This document shows positions 33,601 to 42,164 of a stretch of 64,000 nucleotides of DNA, piece after piece; within the stretch, counting starts at the first letter, position 1, and every line of letters starts with the position of its first letter. The DNA is from Odontocerum albicorne (Eukaryota; Arthropoda; Insecta; Trichoptera; Odontoceridae). Position numbers and translations under genes: made by a program. The stretch covers positions 10,567,665 to 10,631,664 of the forward strand of contig OX463852.1 of assembly GCA_949825065.1 (NCBI GenBank), given 5' to 3'. Below the pieces are notes generated by a model. That model worked only from the letters and a program-made list of their open reading frames with translations. It searched no databases and was not told where the DNA came from.

Positions 33601-36597
33601 GGTTACTCATTAGATTTCCATAACTAGCAATGTGCCGGCAGTTTGGACACAATGCTGTCTGTTGAACAAGCTAATTAAAAAGTGTTGTGAGAATGAGTTA
33701 AATTGAAGTATTAGGGGTCATAAAGCCGTCTTAGTCATCATGCAGTAGTGAATTTTTTATTCCATCCCATTCTCCTATTGATATTTTGAATAAAAACTTC
33801 CCCTTATAGTCGGGTCAAAATAGTAAGTTTTTTCTTTGATGGGGTACATAAATTATTATCTCTTTCAAAATGATCTAAAATTTAGTAAATAAATTGAAAT
33901 TTTATTATTGTATGTAATGTATTAGATATTTTATGTTCACGATGAGTTCATAGTTGAAAAAAACTTAATCATATTAAATTTTAAGAATTACCCGCTTGTC
34001 CTGATGAGAATGCGGAACGCAAACCTTGTGGAGACCCATGTCCAATAACATGCGATAACAAGGATAACTTGAAACCATTACCTTGTCGAAAAATTTGCAT
34101 CATAAATGGATGTGTATGTAAACCAGGATATGTGAAAGATGATCAGGGGAAATGCATCCTACCTGAATATTGCCGTAAGTTATTTTGTCAATTTCTTTTG
34201 AGATTTCAATTTGCGAAGCCTATAAATTTTGTGTAATCTTTTTAAAGTAGATATACTTATGTTTTTTATTAGCTGGGAACTACTCCCCATATACGAGTAT
34301 GTTTATAATTATGATTTTTAAAACTCATAAGTTTATTCAGATACTCACAGCAGAGCCGTGTTTCCTAACAGAAAAACTGAGGCATGTGCGTAGGGGCAGC
34401 AAGCCAAAGAGGGCGCCCAAAAATCCATAAAAAAGTTATAATAATATTTGAAAAAATAATCACTGAATATGAAATCAATGATATCGTAGATGCATTTGCA
34501 GAGAAGAAAACAAGATGTAAACTGTAGTGGTTTGTTTGTGTGGCGCAAAATACATCATCATCCGAAACGTAAAAGGGGATAAATTTTCAATTACATAATG
34601 GGGGATGGTGGTTAGCAAGTTACAAACAAATTAGTAATAGAAGTATGTCTGTAAGGTTAAGGGAAAACAATTGTTTTATGTTACACAGCCAAAAGATGCA
34701 GTAAAGAGCATCAGGTGTACAGGTCCTGCGGCTCTGCCTGCCCACCCACATGCTCCAAAAGGATGGGGCAGTGTGATGAGCATTGCGTGGCCGGCTGCTT
34801 CTGCGAGGAGGGATATCTACTGCACCAGGGGAAGTGCCTCACACCTAAACAGTGTCGTGAGTAATTATTTCACTTTACAGGGTTTCTTAACCTTTTTTTT
34901 TACTAACCCCACTTGGAGCATCTTAGGATAAGTCAAAGCCTCCATAGTATAAAATTTTACATAATATATATTTTTTCAGTTTTTACGATACTAAAACTTT
35001 GGTTTATTTATTTCGTTTTACATATTGATAAATTTTGCTAGTCATAAAACTATTATTAACTAAAAGCATTATAAAATCTTTAATAAACATAAAAATATTA
35101 AACTCAATTAATGTAAGCCTTGTACAATACTTCACGGGTTCTTGTTTATTTGATTGCAATTTTGTGATAAAAAATCTCAAATCTCTATAACTTTCAATTT
35201 CTAATTTTTTAAATACCTTAGACTTACTGCACTAAATCCTGTTTCAAAGAGATAGGAGGTTGGAAAGTTGTTAACAAAAACTTAACCATTTTCCAAAGAA
35301 CTGGATAATATGCAAATTGTGTGACAAATGACATTTACAAGTGATCTATAGATTTTTTAACTATAGAAATAAATACCACAAAGATCCCCTTGAAAGTCCT
35401 AATATCCCCCTAATAATTCTGTTTACCTCAACACCCCATAAAAATTAAAATCAATATTATCCCCTTGGGAATCAATGGCGTAAAGTATTAATTTGAAATT
35501 AAATGGATTAGTGTTTGGCACAAAGATTAATGGTAGACGATAATAATCATACAGTAGTATCCATTATTCACGGTTGACCTTTCGTGAAATATATTTTAAA
35601 TGTCACGCCAAATTAAAGCCAACAATGTAGGCAGGACTACCTGCAGATTCATCTCAATCCACCCATGAGATTAATTGTGTTTTATCTCTCGATGTGATGA
35701 TATCGTTCCCGGTATCTCAGTGTTTATATCCAAATAACCCTTATTTACCGTAATAATACCTCCAAAATCCAAGACTAGTGATGTTGGTGACTTAGACGAG
35801 AAAACTCAAAGAGAAAACAAGAGACTCAAAGAGAATTCGTAAAGTGCTTGCAATAATTGAAAAGCTAAAAAAATCTTAAAAGACAAGAAAATAATCACTG
35901 GCGTTGCTAGAATGTATGGAAAATGATTCATCTATTCATGAAGTGCTCAGAAAAGAGGGAGAAAAATATGTTTGTTTTCCTGTTGCACCTCAAATTGCAA
36001 AAGTTACAGAGATGAAAAGCTTCAGTTTATTTCAGTTCAGGGAAATCAATATGAATAGTAAACATAAACTATTACTACTGTACACCTTCACTAAAATATT
36101 CAGTAAATGTTGCTGGTTGGTTGGAAGAAATTACTGTATAGTGATAAATCTGAACGATATATCATGTTTAACCATCTACACAGAAGAATGGAAAGAAAAT
36201 TGAGCTGAATGCATTTTTCATATCGCTGTGTCAACTGTTGACACAGCGATATGAAAAATGCATTCAGATCTGAGGACTCTTCATATTTTACAGTTGGCGT
36301 AATAAATTGCTTGACATGTCTTGACCGTTGAATTTTAAACATAAATTTTTTTTATTCCCTCTCCAAAATTTCGTATTTAGAGTTCCTCTAAAATCAAATG
36401 GGATATTTTTATGTATGGTTCCAGCAAAAAAATGCCCCCGACCTCACACAGAGTACAGGACCTGTGGGCCCGCTTGTCCTCCCACCTGCGTGAATAAGAG
36501 ATCTACATGTAAAAAGAGATGTGTTCGGGGTTGCTTCTGCAAGACAGGCTACATCCTCAATGGGTTTGGGAGATGTGTTAGACCACACCAGTGCTAA
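21398..36597 (+). CDS. Multi-TIL-domain cysteine-rich protein gene (3' ten exons; 5' end not seen)
   Basis: Ten exons, at 21398-21616, 24006-24194, 25562-25762, 27895-28068, 29112-29312, 30580-30756, 31642-31830, 33986-34174, 34689-34856 and 36425-36597, join in frame to give at least 625 residues. Each encodes one TIL domain (Ascaris-type inhibitor fold; ten cysteines in nine exons, eight in exon 3), and all introns are phase 1. Known TIL proteins are secreted serine-protease inhibitors or mucin/zonadhesin-like extracellular proteins. Nine domains in tandem with a terminal tenth would make a multi-headed inhibitor or a structural protein. No signal-peptide exon is visible: exon 1 has an acceptor and phase-1 entry, so at least one exon lies upstream, possibly beyond the satellite. 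An in-frame ATG at 21,373 reads through the acceptor but would give only eight non-conserved residues. The exact product name is not recognisable. Confidence 0.88.
21617..22672. other. TIL intron 1, left part
   Basis: AT-rich intron. CAGTGATGGGTAACC near 22,226 resembles a hAT terminal repeat, but no matching end is found. Downstream of about 22,580 is the start of the unidentified reading frame that the hAT element and the 45-bp minisatellite interrupt. Confidence 0.4.
22681..23222 (+). mobile_element. Deleted hAT element with 8-bp target duplication
   Basis: It begins CAGGGGTGCTCAAAC and ends with the inverse of CAGGGGCGCTCAGA. TCCTAAAG is duplicated at 22,673-22,680 and 23,223-23,230, the 8-bp target size of hAT elements. 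Frame 22,994-23,185 encodes FGSTYLCESAFSEME and SDEHLNSCSRLALC, the hAT C-terminal dimerisation region seen in ZBED/SCAN-type transposases. The rest of the transposase is absent, so this is an internal-deletion derivative. Confidence 0.85.
22994..23185 (+). pseudogene. hAT transposase C-terminal fragment
   Basis: Some 60 residues match the hATC dimerisation segment (YLCESAFSEMEIIKSKYR, then DEHLNSC). There is no upstream catalytic part, and the fragment lies inside the deleted hAT element just described. Confidence 0.75.
23293..23737 (+). repeat. 45-bp coding minisatellite, ten copies
   Basis: The unit starting CTAGGAAGACTGG begins at 23,293, 23,338, 23,383 and so on to 23,698, ten times. 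Copies after the first are identical over the unit (the first has GTT for GTC). The 45-bp period keeps the frame, giving the 15-residue repeat YLGRLDDVPAVEYLE. The frame is open on both sides (23,155-23,814 on plus), and the opposite strand is also open. The host reading frame is unidentified. Bases 22,580-22,672 join 23,231 in frame once the hAT element is removed. Confidence 0.92.
24006..24194 (+). CDS. TIL exon 2 (short-loop type, Arg at predicted P1)
   Basis: Acceptor CTCAG and donor GTGAGT. All ten cysteines are present (CPNPCPPTC, CNRTC, GCTCKPGYV). The loop CNRTC has the canonical three residues between cysteines 5 and 6. By analogy with the Ascaris inhibitor the middle Arg would be P1, predicting a trypsin-like target. 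Confidence 0.88.
24303..24640 (-). mobile_element. Non-LTR retrotransposon 3' fragment
   Basis: Reading the minus strand gives a decayed copy of the tail found at 56,264-56,620 (forward landmarks CATCCAACCGTACTTTCC and GGTCTTCTTCTACC). The family encodes a basic [11 protein letters not shown] segment typical of LINE ORF2 C-termini. There is no intact frame. Confidence 0.55.
25562..25762 (+). CDS. TIL exon 3 (eight-cysteine domain)
   Basis: Acceptor TTACAG and donor GTAAGT. Eight cysteines are counted. The last is created by splicing: the exon ends in T and exon 4 begins GT. The positions equivalent to cysteines 3 and 5, which pair with each other in the Ascaris fold, are both missing, and the region contains a hydrophobic Pro/Phe-rich loop. 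Loss of a matched pair suggests a stable disulfide-reduced variant and not random decay. Confidence 0.83.
25763..26540. other. TIL intron 3, left part
   Basis: AT-rich intron with no recognisable gene. Two short near-matches CATGGTACCTGTGACAG and ATGTCACAGGGACCATCC at about 25,918 and 26,442 are inverted and may mark a decayed terminal-inverted-repeat element. Confidence 0.4.
26549..26760 (+). mobile_element. tRNA-derived SINE
   Basis: The head carries RNA polymerase III promoter boxes: A-box-like TGGCCTGGTGG at 26,553-26,563 and B box GGTTCGATCCC at 26,596-26,606. A tRNA-unrelated body (GCCCATTAAAACTTCTTCTG, CAATAAGCTCGCCAGG) follows up to an A-rich end. It is called a SINE and not a tRNA gene because the anticodon arm is not convincing and the body continues. 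Confidence 0.78.
27000..27170 (-). mobile_element. LINE ORF2 C-terminal fragment
   Basis: The minus strand encodes CEYGKIQTMDHIVNNCPLMH, the C-G-Q-T-H-C-P zinc-knuckle-like motif at the end of many arthropod non-LTR polymerases. It is followed by stops. The adjoining mariner fragment appears to abut it. Confidence 0.65.
27196..27594 (-). pseudogene. Mariner transposase, N-terminal DNA-binding half
   Basis: From ATG at 27,594 about 132 residues follow the mariner N-terminus. The first helix-turn-helix is around KMEKEQYRSVIRFLF and SHSEIKERLDAVYG; the second is around VREIAETVGISNDRVSHIL. The family linker WVPxLL is present only as RWVSYMH, where the frame ends. The DDE catalytic domain is absent, so it cannot transpose. 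A DNA-binding-only peptide is theoretically possible. Confidence 0.82.
27196..27751 (-). mobile_element. 5'-half mariner element (3' end lost)
   Basis: On the minus strand the element starts at its terminal repeat: forward GGCTAAGTACTTATCGG then GACCGCCCTTG, ending at 27,751 next to TA. It runs through the transposase N-terminal half. The catalytic half and second terminus are missing. Confidence 0.82.
27895..28068 (+). CDS. TIL exon 4 (short-loop type)
   Basis: Acceptor TTTCCAG and donor GTAAGT. Ten cysteines (CPMQCENLC, CTIPC, RCVCKPNYF). The loop CTIPC would place Ile at P1 with Pro at P1', which is usually poor for cleavage, so inhibitory activity is doubtful. Confidence 0.86.
28147..28285. 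repeat. Imperfect inverted repeat in TIL intron 4
   Basis: TATAACCCTACCGGTTTCAAGG on the left pairs with CCTTGAAACCGGAAGGGTTATA on the right (one extra base or mismatch). The outer ends ATCAAACACTGT and ACAGTGTTTGAT also pair, with an internal direct repeat (TTCACCTCATCT) in the loop. Possibly a small MITE; target duplication not resolved. Confidence 0.7.
28608..28860. mobile_element. 253-bp TA-flanked foldback MITE
   Basis: Ends CAGTACCCGGCGGTAAGTA and its inverse, flanked by TA at 28,606-28,607 and 28,861-28,862. The arms are almost fully complementary (GCCGAAGTTAGCC, GACAGAGACGACG), so the element forms a long hairpin. No coding capacity. Confidence 0.88.
29112..29312 (+). CDS. TIL exon 5 (long proline loop)
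   Basis: Acceptor TTTTTTCAG and donor GTGAGA. Nine cysteines lie in the exon, and the tenth codon is split by the intron (T here, GT in exon 6). The loop between cysteines 5 and 6 is nine residues, mostly proline and glycine. Motifs RCDCAPGF and CGKPNEIYNPC place it with exons 1 and 7. Confidence 0.86.
29519..29746. mobile_element. 228-bp hAT MITE with 8-bp target duplication
   Basis: Begins CAGTGGTTCTTAACC and ends AAAAAGAACCACTG. GTCTATAA is present at 29,511-29,518 and 29,747-29,754. No coding sequence. Confidence 0.9.
29755..30120. other. TIL intron 5, no feature recognised
   Basis: Moderately GC-balanced stretch (for example ACCATGATTATCATCAGACC) that may be an old repeat, but I see no ends, motif or frame. 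Confidence 0.3.
30125..30275 (+). mobile_element. tRNA-derived SINE, family 2 copy 1
   Basis: B-box-like GGTTCGTGCTC at 30,181-30,191 lies downstream of an A-box-like TGCATAGCCGCACGG. The body has CTCGACACAAGCATTTTTTC and CCACCTAGTATTGAGG. An inverted relative lies at 38,460-38,585. Confidence 0.65.
30580..30756 (+). CDS. TIL exon 6 (short-loop type), donor region triplicated
   Basis: Acceptor CATCTGCAG. Ten cysteines (CPVPCEGTC, CKTNC, KCVCNPGYV, LLENC), with Thr at predicted P1. The exon runs three codons past the last cysteine to the donor GTGAGTAAG. The last 16 exon bases plus the donor belong to a 42-bp unit that occurs again twice about 550 bp downstream. Confidence 0.85.
30741..30782 (+). 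repeat. 42-bp repeat unit 1 spanning the exon 6 donor
   Basis: GAAAATTGTCCATTGAGTGA begins a 42-bp unit ending in GTGTTTTATT. It contains the last 16 bases of TIL exon 6 and the GTGAGT donor. Confidence 0.9.
30786..31284 (-). repeat. Dispersed repeat, copy 2, inserted between 42-bp units
   Basis: Reverse complement of most of 16,685-17,140 (landmarks GTAAACTAGGCTTTTGCCTG and CTCGTCATTCATCCTGAAAG). It sits between unit 1 and units 2-3 of the 42-bp repeat, so insertion followed or accompanied the tandem duplication. It has an A-rich interior and no frame. Confidence 0.82.
31287..31370 (+). repeat. 42-bp units 2 and 3 (duplicate splice donors)
   Basis: Two adjacent 42-bp copies. Unit 2 has the donor changed to GTGAGAAAG; unit 3 keeps GTGAGTAAG. 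Both lie in TIL intron 6, after the dispersed repeat. Confidence 0.9.
31642..31830 (+). CDS. TIL exon 7 (intermediate loop)
   Basis: Acceptor TATTACAG. The donor GTATTT is weaker than the others but is placed exactly where phase 1 requires. Ten cysteines (CPGPNEIYRLC, CANPCPETC, CLPPFPC, GGCDCLTGYV). The cysteine 5-6 loop is five residues, LPPFP. Closest in pattern to exons 1 and 5. Confidence 0.86.
31831..32590. other. TIL intron 7, left part, unclassified repeat-like DNA
   Basis: A GC-richer block at about 31,890-32,290 (GTCGCTCGATCCTCGG, GATTCCGGTTCGC) stands out from the AT-rich surroundings and may be the end of an unidentified element. The rest is AT-rich without features. Confidence 0.35.
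32590..33560 (-). pseudogene. Pogo/Tigger-type transposase relic
   Basis: The minus strand, with several frame breaks, reads in order: a CENPB-type helix-turn-helix remnant (RVPKKGYFESIDKK, YIMEICRRG, then TRKTLKLVKLQ), the DDE_1 start ADQTPSIFYIPTNLTVNT near 33,160, NAKSRVT, and GTKLPLCYFETLPKDKLPNG followed by IIEWMIERK. These match the pogo/jerky transposase family in order. Stops and frameshifts are frequent, so it is dead. It lies antisense within TIL intron 7. Confidence 0.72.
33986..34174 (+). CDS. TIL exon 8 (short-loop type, Lys at predicted P1)
   Basis: Acceptor TTTTAAG and donor GTAAGT. Ten cysteines (CGDPCPITC, CRKIC, GCVCKPGYV, LPEYC). The loop CRKIC puts Lys at predicted P1, fitting trypsin-like proteases. 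Confidence 0.88.
34351..34560. mobile_element. Possible hAT fragment in TIL intron 8
   Basis: CAGAGCCGTGTTTCC with AGGGGCAGCAAGCC and GAGGGCGCCC resembles a known hAT terminal region type (CAGAGCC...GGGCGCC). No second end or target duplication was found. Confidence 0.4.
34689..34856 (+). CDS. TIL exon 9
   Basis: Acceptor TTACACAG and donor GTGAGT. Ten cysteines (YRSCGSACPPTC, CDEHC, GCFCEEGYL). At 56 codons it is the shortest internal domain. Glu falls at predicted P1, so it is an unlikely trypsin inhibitor. It closely resembles exon 10. Confidence 0.88.
34857..35550. other. TIL intron 9, AT-rich
   Basis: No gene, repeat end or structural feature recognised in this AT-rich stretch. Confidence 0.4.
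35552..36060 (+). pseudogene. Tigger-type (pogo) element 5' part, decayed
   Basis: Terminal-like CAGTAGTATCCATTATTC with CACGGTT starts right after TA at 35,550-35,551, a Tigger-type end. Further on, with breaks, the plus strand reads a CENPB/Tigger1 helix-turn-helix segment: RKVLAIIEKLKK, then NDSSIHEVLRKEGEKYVCF and APQIAKVT. The DDE part and 3' end are missing. Confidence 0.68.
36205..36267. repeat. Perfect hairpin, 30-bp arms, 3-nt loop
   Basis: CTGAATGCATTTTTCATATC begins the left arm (36,205-36,234). The right arm (36,238-36,267) is its exact reverse complement. It lies in TIL intron 9, about 160 bp before exon 10. Confidence 0.95.
36425..36597 (+). CDS. TIL exon 10 (terminal, stop codon)
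   Basis: Acceptor TGGTTCCAG. Ten cysteines (YRTCGPACPPTC, CKKRC, GCFCKTGYI, RPHQC), and the frame ends in TAA directly after the final cysteine. Lys is at predicted P1. The protein therefore ends on a complete domain. No clear polyadenylation signal is seen within 300 bp downstream. Confidence 0.88.
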
Positions 36598-36619
36598 GTT
36601 TCATTTTTATATTATATTA

Positions 36620-37260
36620 CACATTATTTGTGAGCATGTTTTGTTCTGTCTATAATATTACTTCTTTTCCTTTGCCTTAATCCTATCTATTTGAGATCGT
36701 CTGCTTGGACCTTTATCCTCCATCACTCGACAATAGTTCGAGAATTGTCATGTCTTCCTCCACTTTCTATGTAGGCTGATCTTGGGTCTCCCTCTGCGTC
36801 TATTTGGGAGATCCAAATTCGTGGCCAAAGTTATCGTGCTTCCCGGGCTTTATATACTATTGACGACATTGATTGTTCCATGAATTTGTTCATTTCGGAA
36901 TCTTGTCCAATCTAGTGATGCACAGTGACTACTGTAGCATGCGCATCTCCGTGACATGAAGCAGTTGTTCCTCTTTTTTCTTTAAAGGCTAACACTCGAC
37001 TCCATGTAGTATAGCAGACCTGATTAGTCTTGTAGTTCTAGCCTTCTATCGAAAATAATTTTTCTCCATTTGTTCTGGTCAATTTTTATTGTTTTGTACA
37101 TTCTGGAGCACCTCCCCATCTGTTGTTATGATAAAGCCAAATATATCAATGGATTTGTCCTTAGTAAGTTTTTGATTGAGTTTTTGTCATTCTAATGTCC
37201 ATATCTGATGTTCCTAACATGTGTTCAGTCTCAGTTCAGTCTTCAATATTACTTACTATC
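36620..37260 (-). mobile_element. Non-LTR retrotransposon fragment downstream of the TIL gene
   Basis: The minus strand reads LIRSAILHGVEC near 37,000, the reverse-transcriptase C-terminal motif (LIRP-LLYG-E) of RTE/Jockey-like elements. Downstream is a basic RRRGRPKIS and a HRKWRK segment. It is broken by stops. Confidence 0.6.
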
Positions 37261-37386
37261 TCAGAATATAAAGCTATTTTTTTTATTAGAAAGCAGAAAT
37301 ATTATAAAATAAAATTTGAATTGCTTAAATGGATATAAAAACACACACAAGATAGTAGCGGAATATAACACTTGTGCCTGAATATT

Positions 37387-37439
37387 AGAATTTTGTTTTA
37401 AGTTACCTTCGTAACAATGGTAACTTAAAACAAAATTCT
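37387..37439. repeat. Perfect hairpin, 21-bp arms, 11-nt loop
   Basis: AGAATTTTGTTTTAAGTTAC starts the left arm (37,387-37,407). The exact inverse occupies 37,419-37,439. Confidence 0.95.
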
Positions 37440-37478
37440 GCTCTTGTTTTTTCTATATTCAATCCCTTTAAAGCCAAC

Positions 37479-37530
37479 CTTTTTGAACCACATACCAAAA
37501 CCGGTAGGTTTTGGTATGTGGTTCAAAAAG
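37479..37530. repeat. Perfect hairpin, 24-bp arms, 4-nt loop
   Basis: CTTTTTGAACCACATACC begins the left arm (37,479-37,502). The right arm 37,507-37,530 is its exact reverse complement. It lies only 40 bp from the preceding hairpin. Confidence 0.95.
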
Positions 37531-38455
37531 ATTTGATTGGGTCAAATCTCATGGGACGCATATGTATTTTTTTTAAAATTATAGGTGTATCAAACTGTGT
37601 ATATGCCTGAGGCAACATGCTGCAAATGATACTCCAAAGTCCATACTCCAGCACTTGACTACCTACACTACTGTGACCTCTTTATTGCAATAAATAATAA
37701 TTATTACTTCTTGAATAAACAGCACAAATATGAAATAAAATATCTCTAATTTAGAAGCAAATTCGCCTCATTCAAATCAGTTCAAATATTCTTCCTACAA
37801 CCAAGTTGTAGAGTCATACCCAACATCCTCAGAGTATGAGGGCTCACCCTAAACATAATGAAAAAATATGTACTTATAAAATTTTTATTAAATAATTATG
37901 TCTTATTGTTGTTTTTTCATTACTCGTATTTATTAAAAATACCTCGCGGCCCGCAGTTTGACCATGCATACTTTCAAATCTCTCTGGTCTATTGGGAGAA
38001 CTTAGTAATATACAAAATACAATAAAAAGTGTTCTATTGTAAAATATATTGTGATATCAATACAAAATTGATTTCTTTTGAATATTTAATTTTGTTTTCA
38101 ATTTACATAATATTGCAATTAACTATTTATTTTTTTATTTAAATTTTCATGTTTCTCTAGATTCTTTATAACTCGAACCAGTTAAATCAATATGTTTAGG
38201 TTTTTTAATATTATCCTATTTGTATGTTTTTTAATATTATCCTATTTGTGATAGTATGAACCTTAGTGTTTCCAATAGACTGAGAGGTTTCAACATCTAT
38301 GGATGAATGTCTGCCATGTGATCTATTCATGAATGTTCAGGCTTATATTACGGGTCAGTTAATGGACAGCAAATTTAATATGAATAATCTTATAATATTT
38401 AACAATATCACTTCATTATTCTACTAATTACTACTAGTAATAGATATGACAGAAA
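37531..38455. other. AT-rich intergenic DNA
   Basis: No gene or clear repeat seen. A short direct repeat TTTTTAATATTATCCTATTTG occurs twice at about 38,201 and 38,228. Confidence 0.45.
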
Positions 38456-38459
38456 CCAT

Positions 38460-38585
38460 AGATACCTCCAACTAGGTGGAAAAAATGCCTGTGTCATTCG
38501 AGGGGAGTAGCACAGTTTGGAGTTTGAACCGGCGACCTTTCGTACGCAAGTCCAGTGTATTACCGCTTGCCCATGCACTTCAATT
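38460..38585 (-). mobile_element. tRNA-derived SINE, family 2 copy 2 (inverted)
   Basis: The reverse complement carries CGGTTCAAACTCC as B box and CGAATGACACAGGCATTTTT followed by CCACCTAGTTGGAGG. This corresponds to the element at 30,125-30,275 read in the opposite direction. Confidence 0.65.
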
Positions 38586-38963
38586 AATATGAATATTTTG
38601 GATAGTAAAAGAATTTCAAATATTAGTCAATCATTTATTTCCACAATGAATTTGTAAGTCTTCTTAATACATGACAAAATATTGTTAATTTATAAATGTA
38701 TATTAAACACAACTAACTACACATACTAACATAAATATATTACAACTGAGTAGATCTGAAACAACATAGGAAATAATGCAAAAAATTCCATTATTGAAGG
38801 ATTGAGAATATAATTGGTGGTGACGTTTATTAAAATTTTCTTGTTTTCCCCTTTTATACTGTAATGTTGAAAACAAACTGATCCTACAAATATGCATGTC
38901 ACCACTCCAGGAAAATTATCAATATCAATAAAAAATATTTTGCTAAATTTAAATACACACATA

Positions 38964-39574
38964 CCGTATTTTACGGACTATAAGACGCACTTTTTTCTTC
39001 AAAAAATTGCCTCCAAAATTCAGGTGCGTCTTATACTCGAAATTAATATAAAAATGTAGTGTTTGATTTGAAATTCCCGCCAGTCTTAAAAATGGCCATA
39101 TATTCGATGCCGCGGGAAACCTATCTCTATTTGGCAACATTGGATTCAAATGGCAGCAGCAGTGCACCGATGCGACGAACATGAGTTGCGGGGATTCACA
39201 AGCTCGCTAACACTGTCTCCCTCCCGCCCCGCCATCACAAACCCAGAACATTGTCTAGCCTATGATGCGTCATTGCAGTCTACGGTGCCAGCAAACTTGA
39301 ATTGAAAGTGATTTGTGTTATCGGTAACAGTACAATATTTTTGTTAGTAGCTAGTTAGGACAACGATGAAGAGGAAGAAGAAGAAGAAGAAAGTTCAGAT
39401 AACGATTTTCAGGGATTTTAAAGGTCAGTTCGGTTTTATAAACTAAGAATTTTGTTTTAGTCTGGCTTTGCAATCTAATAATAAAAATGGTAAAAATGTT
39501 ATTTTTTTTTTAAATTGCCTAAAAATTAAGGTGCCTCTTATAGTCCATAGCGAATTATAGTCCGTAAAATACGG
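38964..39574. mobile_element. 611-bp TA-flanked MITE (CCGTATTTTACGGACTATAA type)
   Basis: Begins CCGTATTTTACGGACTATAA and ends with the inverse TTATAGTCCGTAAAATACGG. TA flanks at 38,962-38,963 and 39,575-39,576. Just inside the left end, AAGACGCAC and GTGCGTCTTATA form a further inverted pair. A GAAGAAGAAGAA purine run sits near 39,370. Elements with this type of end are widespread in animals; the TA duplication suggests the Tc1/mariner/pogo superfamily. Confidence 0.82.
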
Positions 39575-39576
39575 TA

Positions 39577-42160
39577 AATAGAAAAGTTGAGAAAAACTTT
39601 GTTCAGAAATCAATATTTCTTATAAAATTTACATTAACGGGAGAAAATATTTTTGGGTGTTTTGAGACAGACTGGATTAATATGAATATTTTTATCAATT
39701 TTATTTCACGTATTTGACAGGATTAATGTCATTCATTTGCACGGTGAATTTGTAAGTCTTACTGAAATTTTATATGAAAGTATTTCTAAAAAAATCAATT
39801 CAGCTCAAAATCTTGCATGCTGTTAGTGTGAAGATCGCACCGTCATCACTTTGAATGGACACAAATTTGCATGAAATATCTAACTCTCGTATTTATTTAT
39901 GTACCAAGTAAAAAAAATATCCACTTAAACAATTTTCTTGTTTATAATGACGTTTTAAAAATATATTAAATGAACATGACAGTTTTGGTAATACATCAAA
40001 CTAAGCAGATGATTTTGAACAGGTGATAAATCATACAAAGAAATCCTATTATAGTATTTTTAAGGACCAGCCAATTACAACATTTCGAGTGAAGAATTTG
40101 AAGGTTTCAAGGTAAAGTTTAACTTCTTAATTAGGTCTTTAACGAGCACATCTTAAGTAGGAGTTCTTAGATTTATCTTGTAGTTTTCATAAAAATATTA
40201 TATTGAGGTATATAATATTTTAACTGAAAACGAAAATAATCCGATTTTTAACATAGAAATTTTATATCATAAAATTAAAATTTCCAGATTAAAATTTCCA
40301 GTCTGCAACATGCACAATGTTCACTGTGAAAATTCAATCTGATGTTGCCATAATGAATCACGTCACTGTTTTTCTTTTCTTTCTAAAAAATATTTATTGA
40401 CATCTTTTATAGTATGGATTAGATTTACTGTCTTGAATATTGAATTTGATTCAATTATTTATTGTCATCATAAGAATTTATGTCGGTTATGGAATTTTAT
40501 TAAAAATGTTACGACATATTTTGATATTTTTAAGTGAGTTTTTAAAAGTTATTTTCTGACATTTTTGACAAATTTTATTTTTTGATTCTTTTGAAAATTC
40601 TTAAATTTTTGTTGTATTACGTTTAAAATTAAAAAATAAACACATTTTATCAAGTTTTCAAAAAATTCCAAATTACTTTATGCCAATTATGAAATGTTGA
40701 ACATTTTTTGACATTTTGTGAAAATAGTACATAATATGATCCTTGGAATTTTCTAAAAAAAAAAGTAAATTAAATAAATTATAAATGCAACTCTATAAAA
40801 GATAATTATGTGATACATTCCTAATTAAACTATTTTTTCTATTTGTTTTGAACTTTTTCAACAAATATTAAAACCACAACTCAAGACAATAAAGTTAAAC
40901 AAAACACATTTTATTCACAGAAAAAATACAAATTTTTCATACAAAAATTTTCTATTACAATTTTTCCATACAAACATGCAAAATTACCCACCTAACCTAC
41001 AAAACAGTTTATAATTTTATTGAAAATATTGAAAAAAACATACCTATATTTAATGTGTGAAAATATCAAACCAAAAAAATGTTTATTACACTGCTAAATT
41101 CCTTCTAAAAAAATCATGCCATACAAAGTGACGTCATGTTTCCTAAGTGACCTAAAAACGGACAAAACATAGTTTGGGTCCTATTTGCATATATACATCC
41201 AACTACGGTGTTTGTCCATACATCAATGCATTTATATACATTTGCCAAGTTCTAAAAACAATAATAAATTCTTCTCAAGTCATTCGATAGTATGACCAAT
41301 TTATTAACATCATTATTACCATCAAATGTTGCTCATACAAATAATCATGCTGTGATGATATTATGTATATCAATTTATAAAATATTTTAAAGCAAGTCAA
41401 TATTTCTTCTTATTTAACACTGCACTCGAAGATTATTTTTATATGTATACCAGTCACTAGAAACAATATTGATAAAAAAATCTTTTGATTTAATATGTAT
41501 ATATTTTTTTAATAAATATCTAAATACCTGCTAGTAAAAACTGCAAAAAATAAGATTGCAAATAAAAATTTAAAGACACATACAACAACACCACTATTTG
41601 CTACAGAAATGAGCGTCAAACTAATTGTAGCAGCTCGAGAGTTTTTCAATAATTGCGATACTTTGGCACCCTCAAGTGCAAAGGGTTAAATTTACCGATG
41701 CAATATCATTCGTGGTTTTCAAAGTTGTAGAATGCTGGACAAAAAATTTACAATCTTATCTCTTATTCGACCCCATTGACATTCAAACTCAGTATTGCAA
41801 AAAATTAATTCTAAAATAAAATTTCACCTTGCCTCTGACAAAGGATTATTTGAATCAGTAACTAACTCATTATTTAAATAAATTGTGCATATAAATAATT
41901 TAAAAAAATATTTGGTTTGAAAATTTCTTTACTAAATAAAGTAAATACTTCACCCAAGTAAGCTAATTAAACTATTAATATAATTATCTACAAAATGTAA
42001 GACAGTTATAAGAACTCAAAAGTGTTTAAACTTAAAATTCAAAACTGCAACATATGCGTTTCTGCAATTTTCTCCCCAGTTAGACCAAGCATTTTAATTA
42101 CGGGAACCATTTAAGAGTTTCTAAAATGTAACAAATATGGAAACTCCCTACTGTTCCTAC
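39577..42160. other. Long AT-rich intergenic region
   Basis: No reading frame with recognisable content, no RNA gene and no element ends were seen over about 2.6 kb. It may contain distal regulatory DNA for either flanking gene, but nothing in the sequence shows this. Confidence 0.5.
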
Positions 42161-42164
42161 AACT

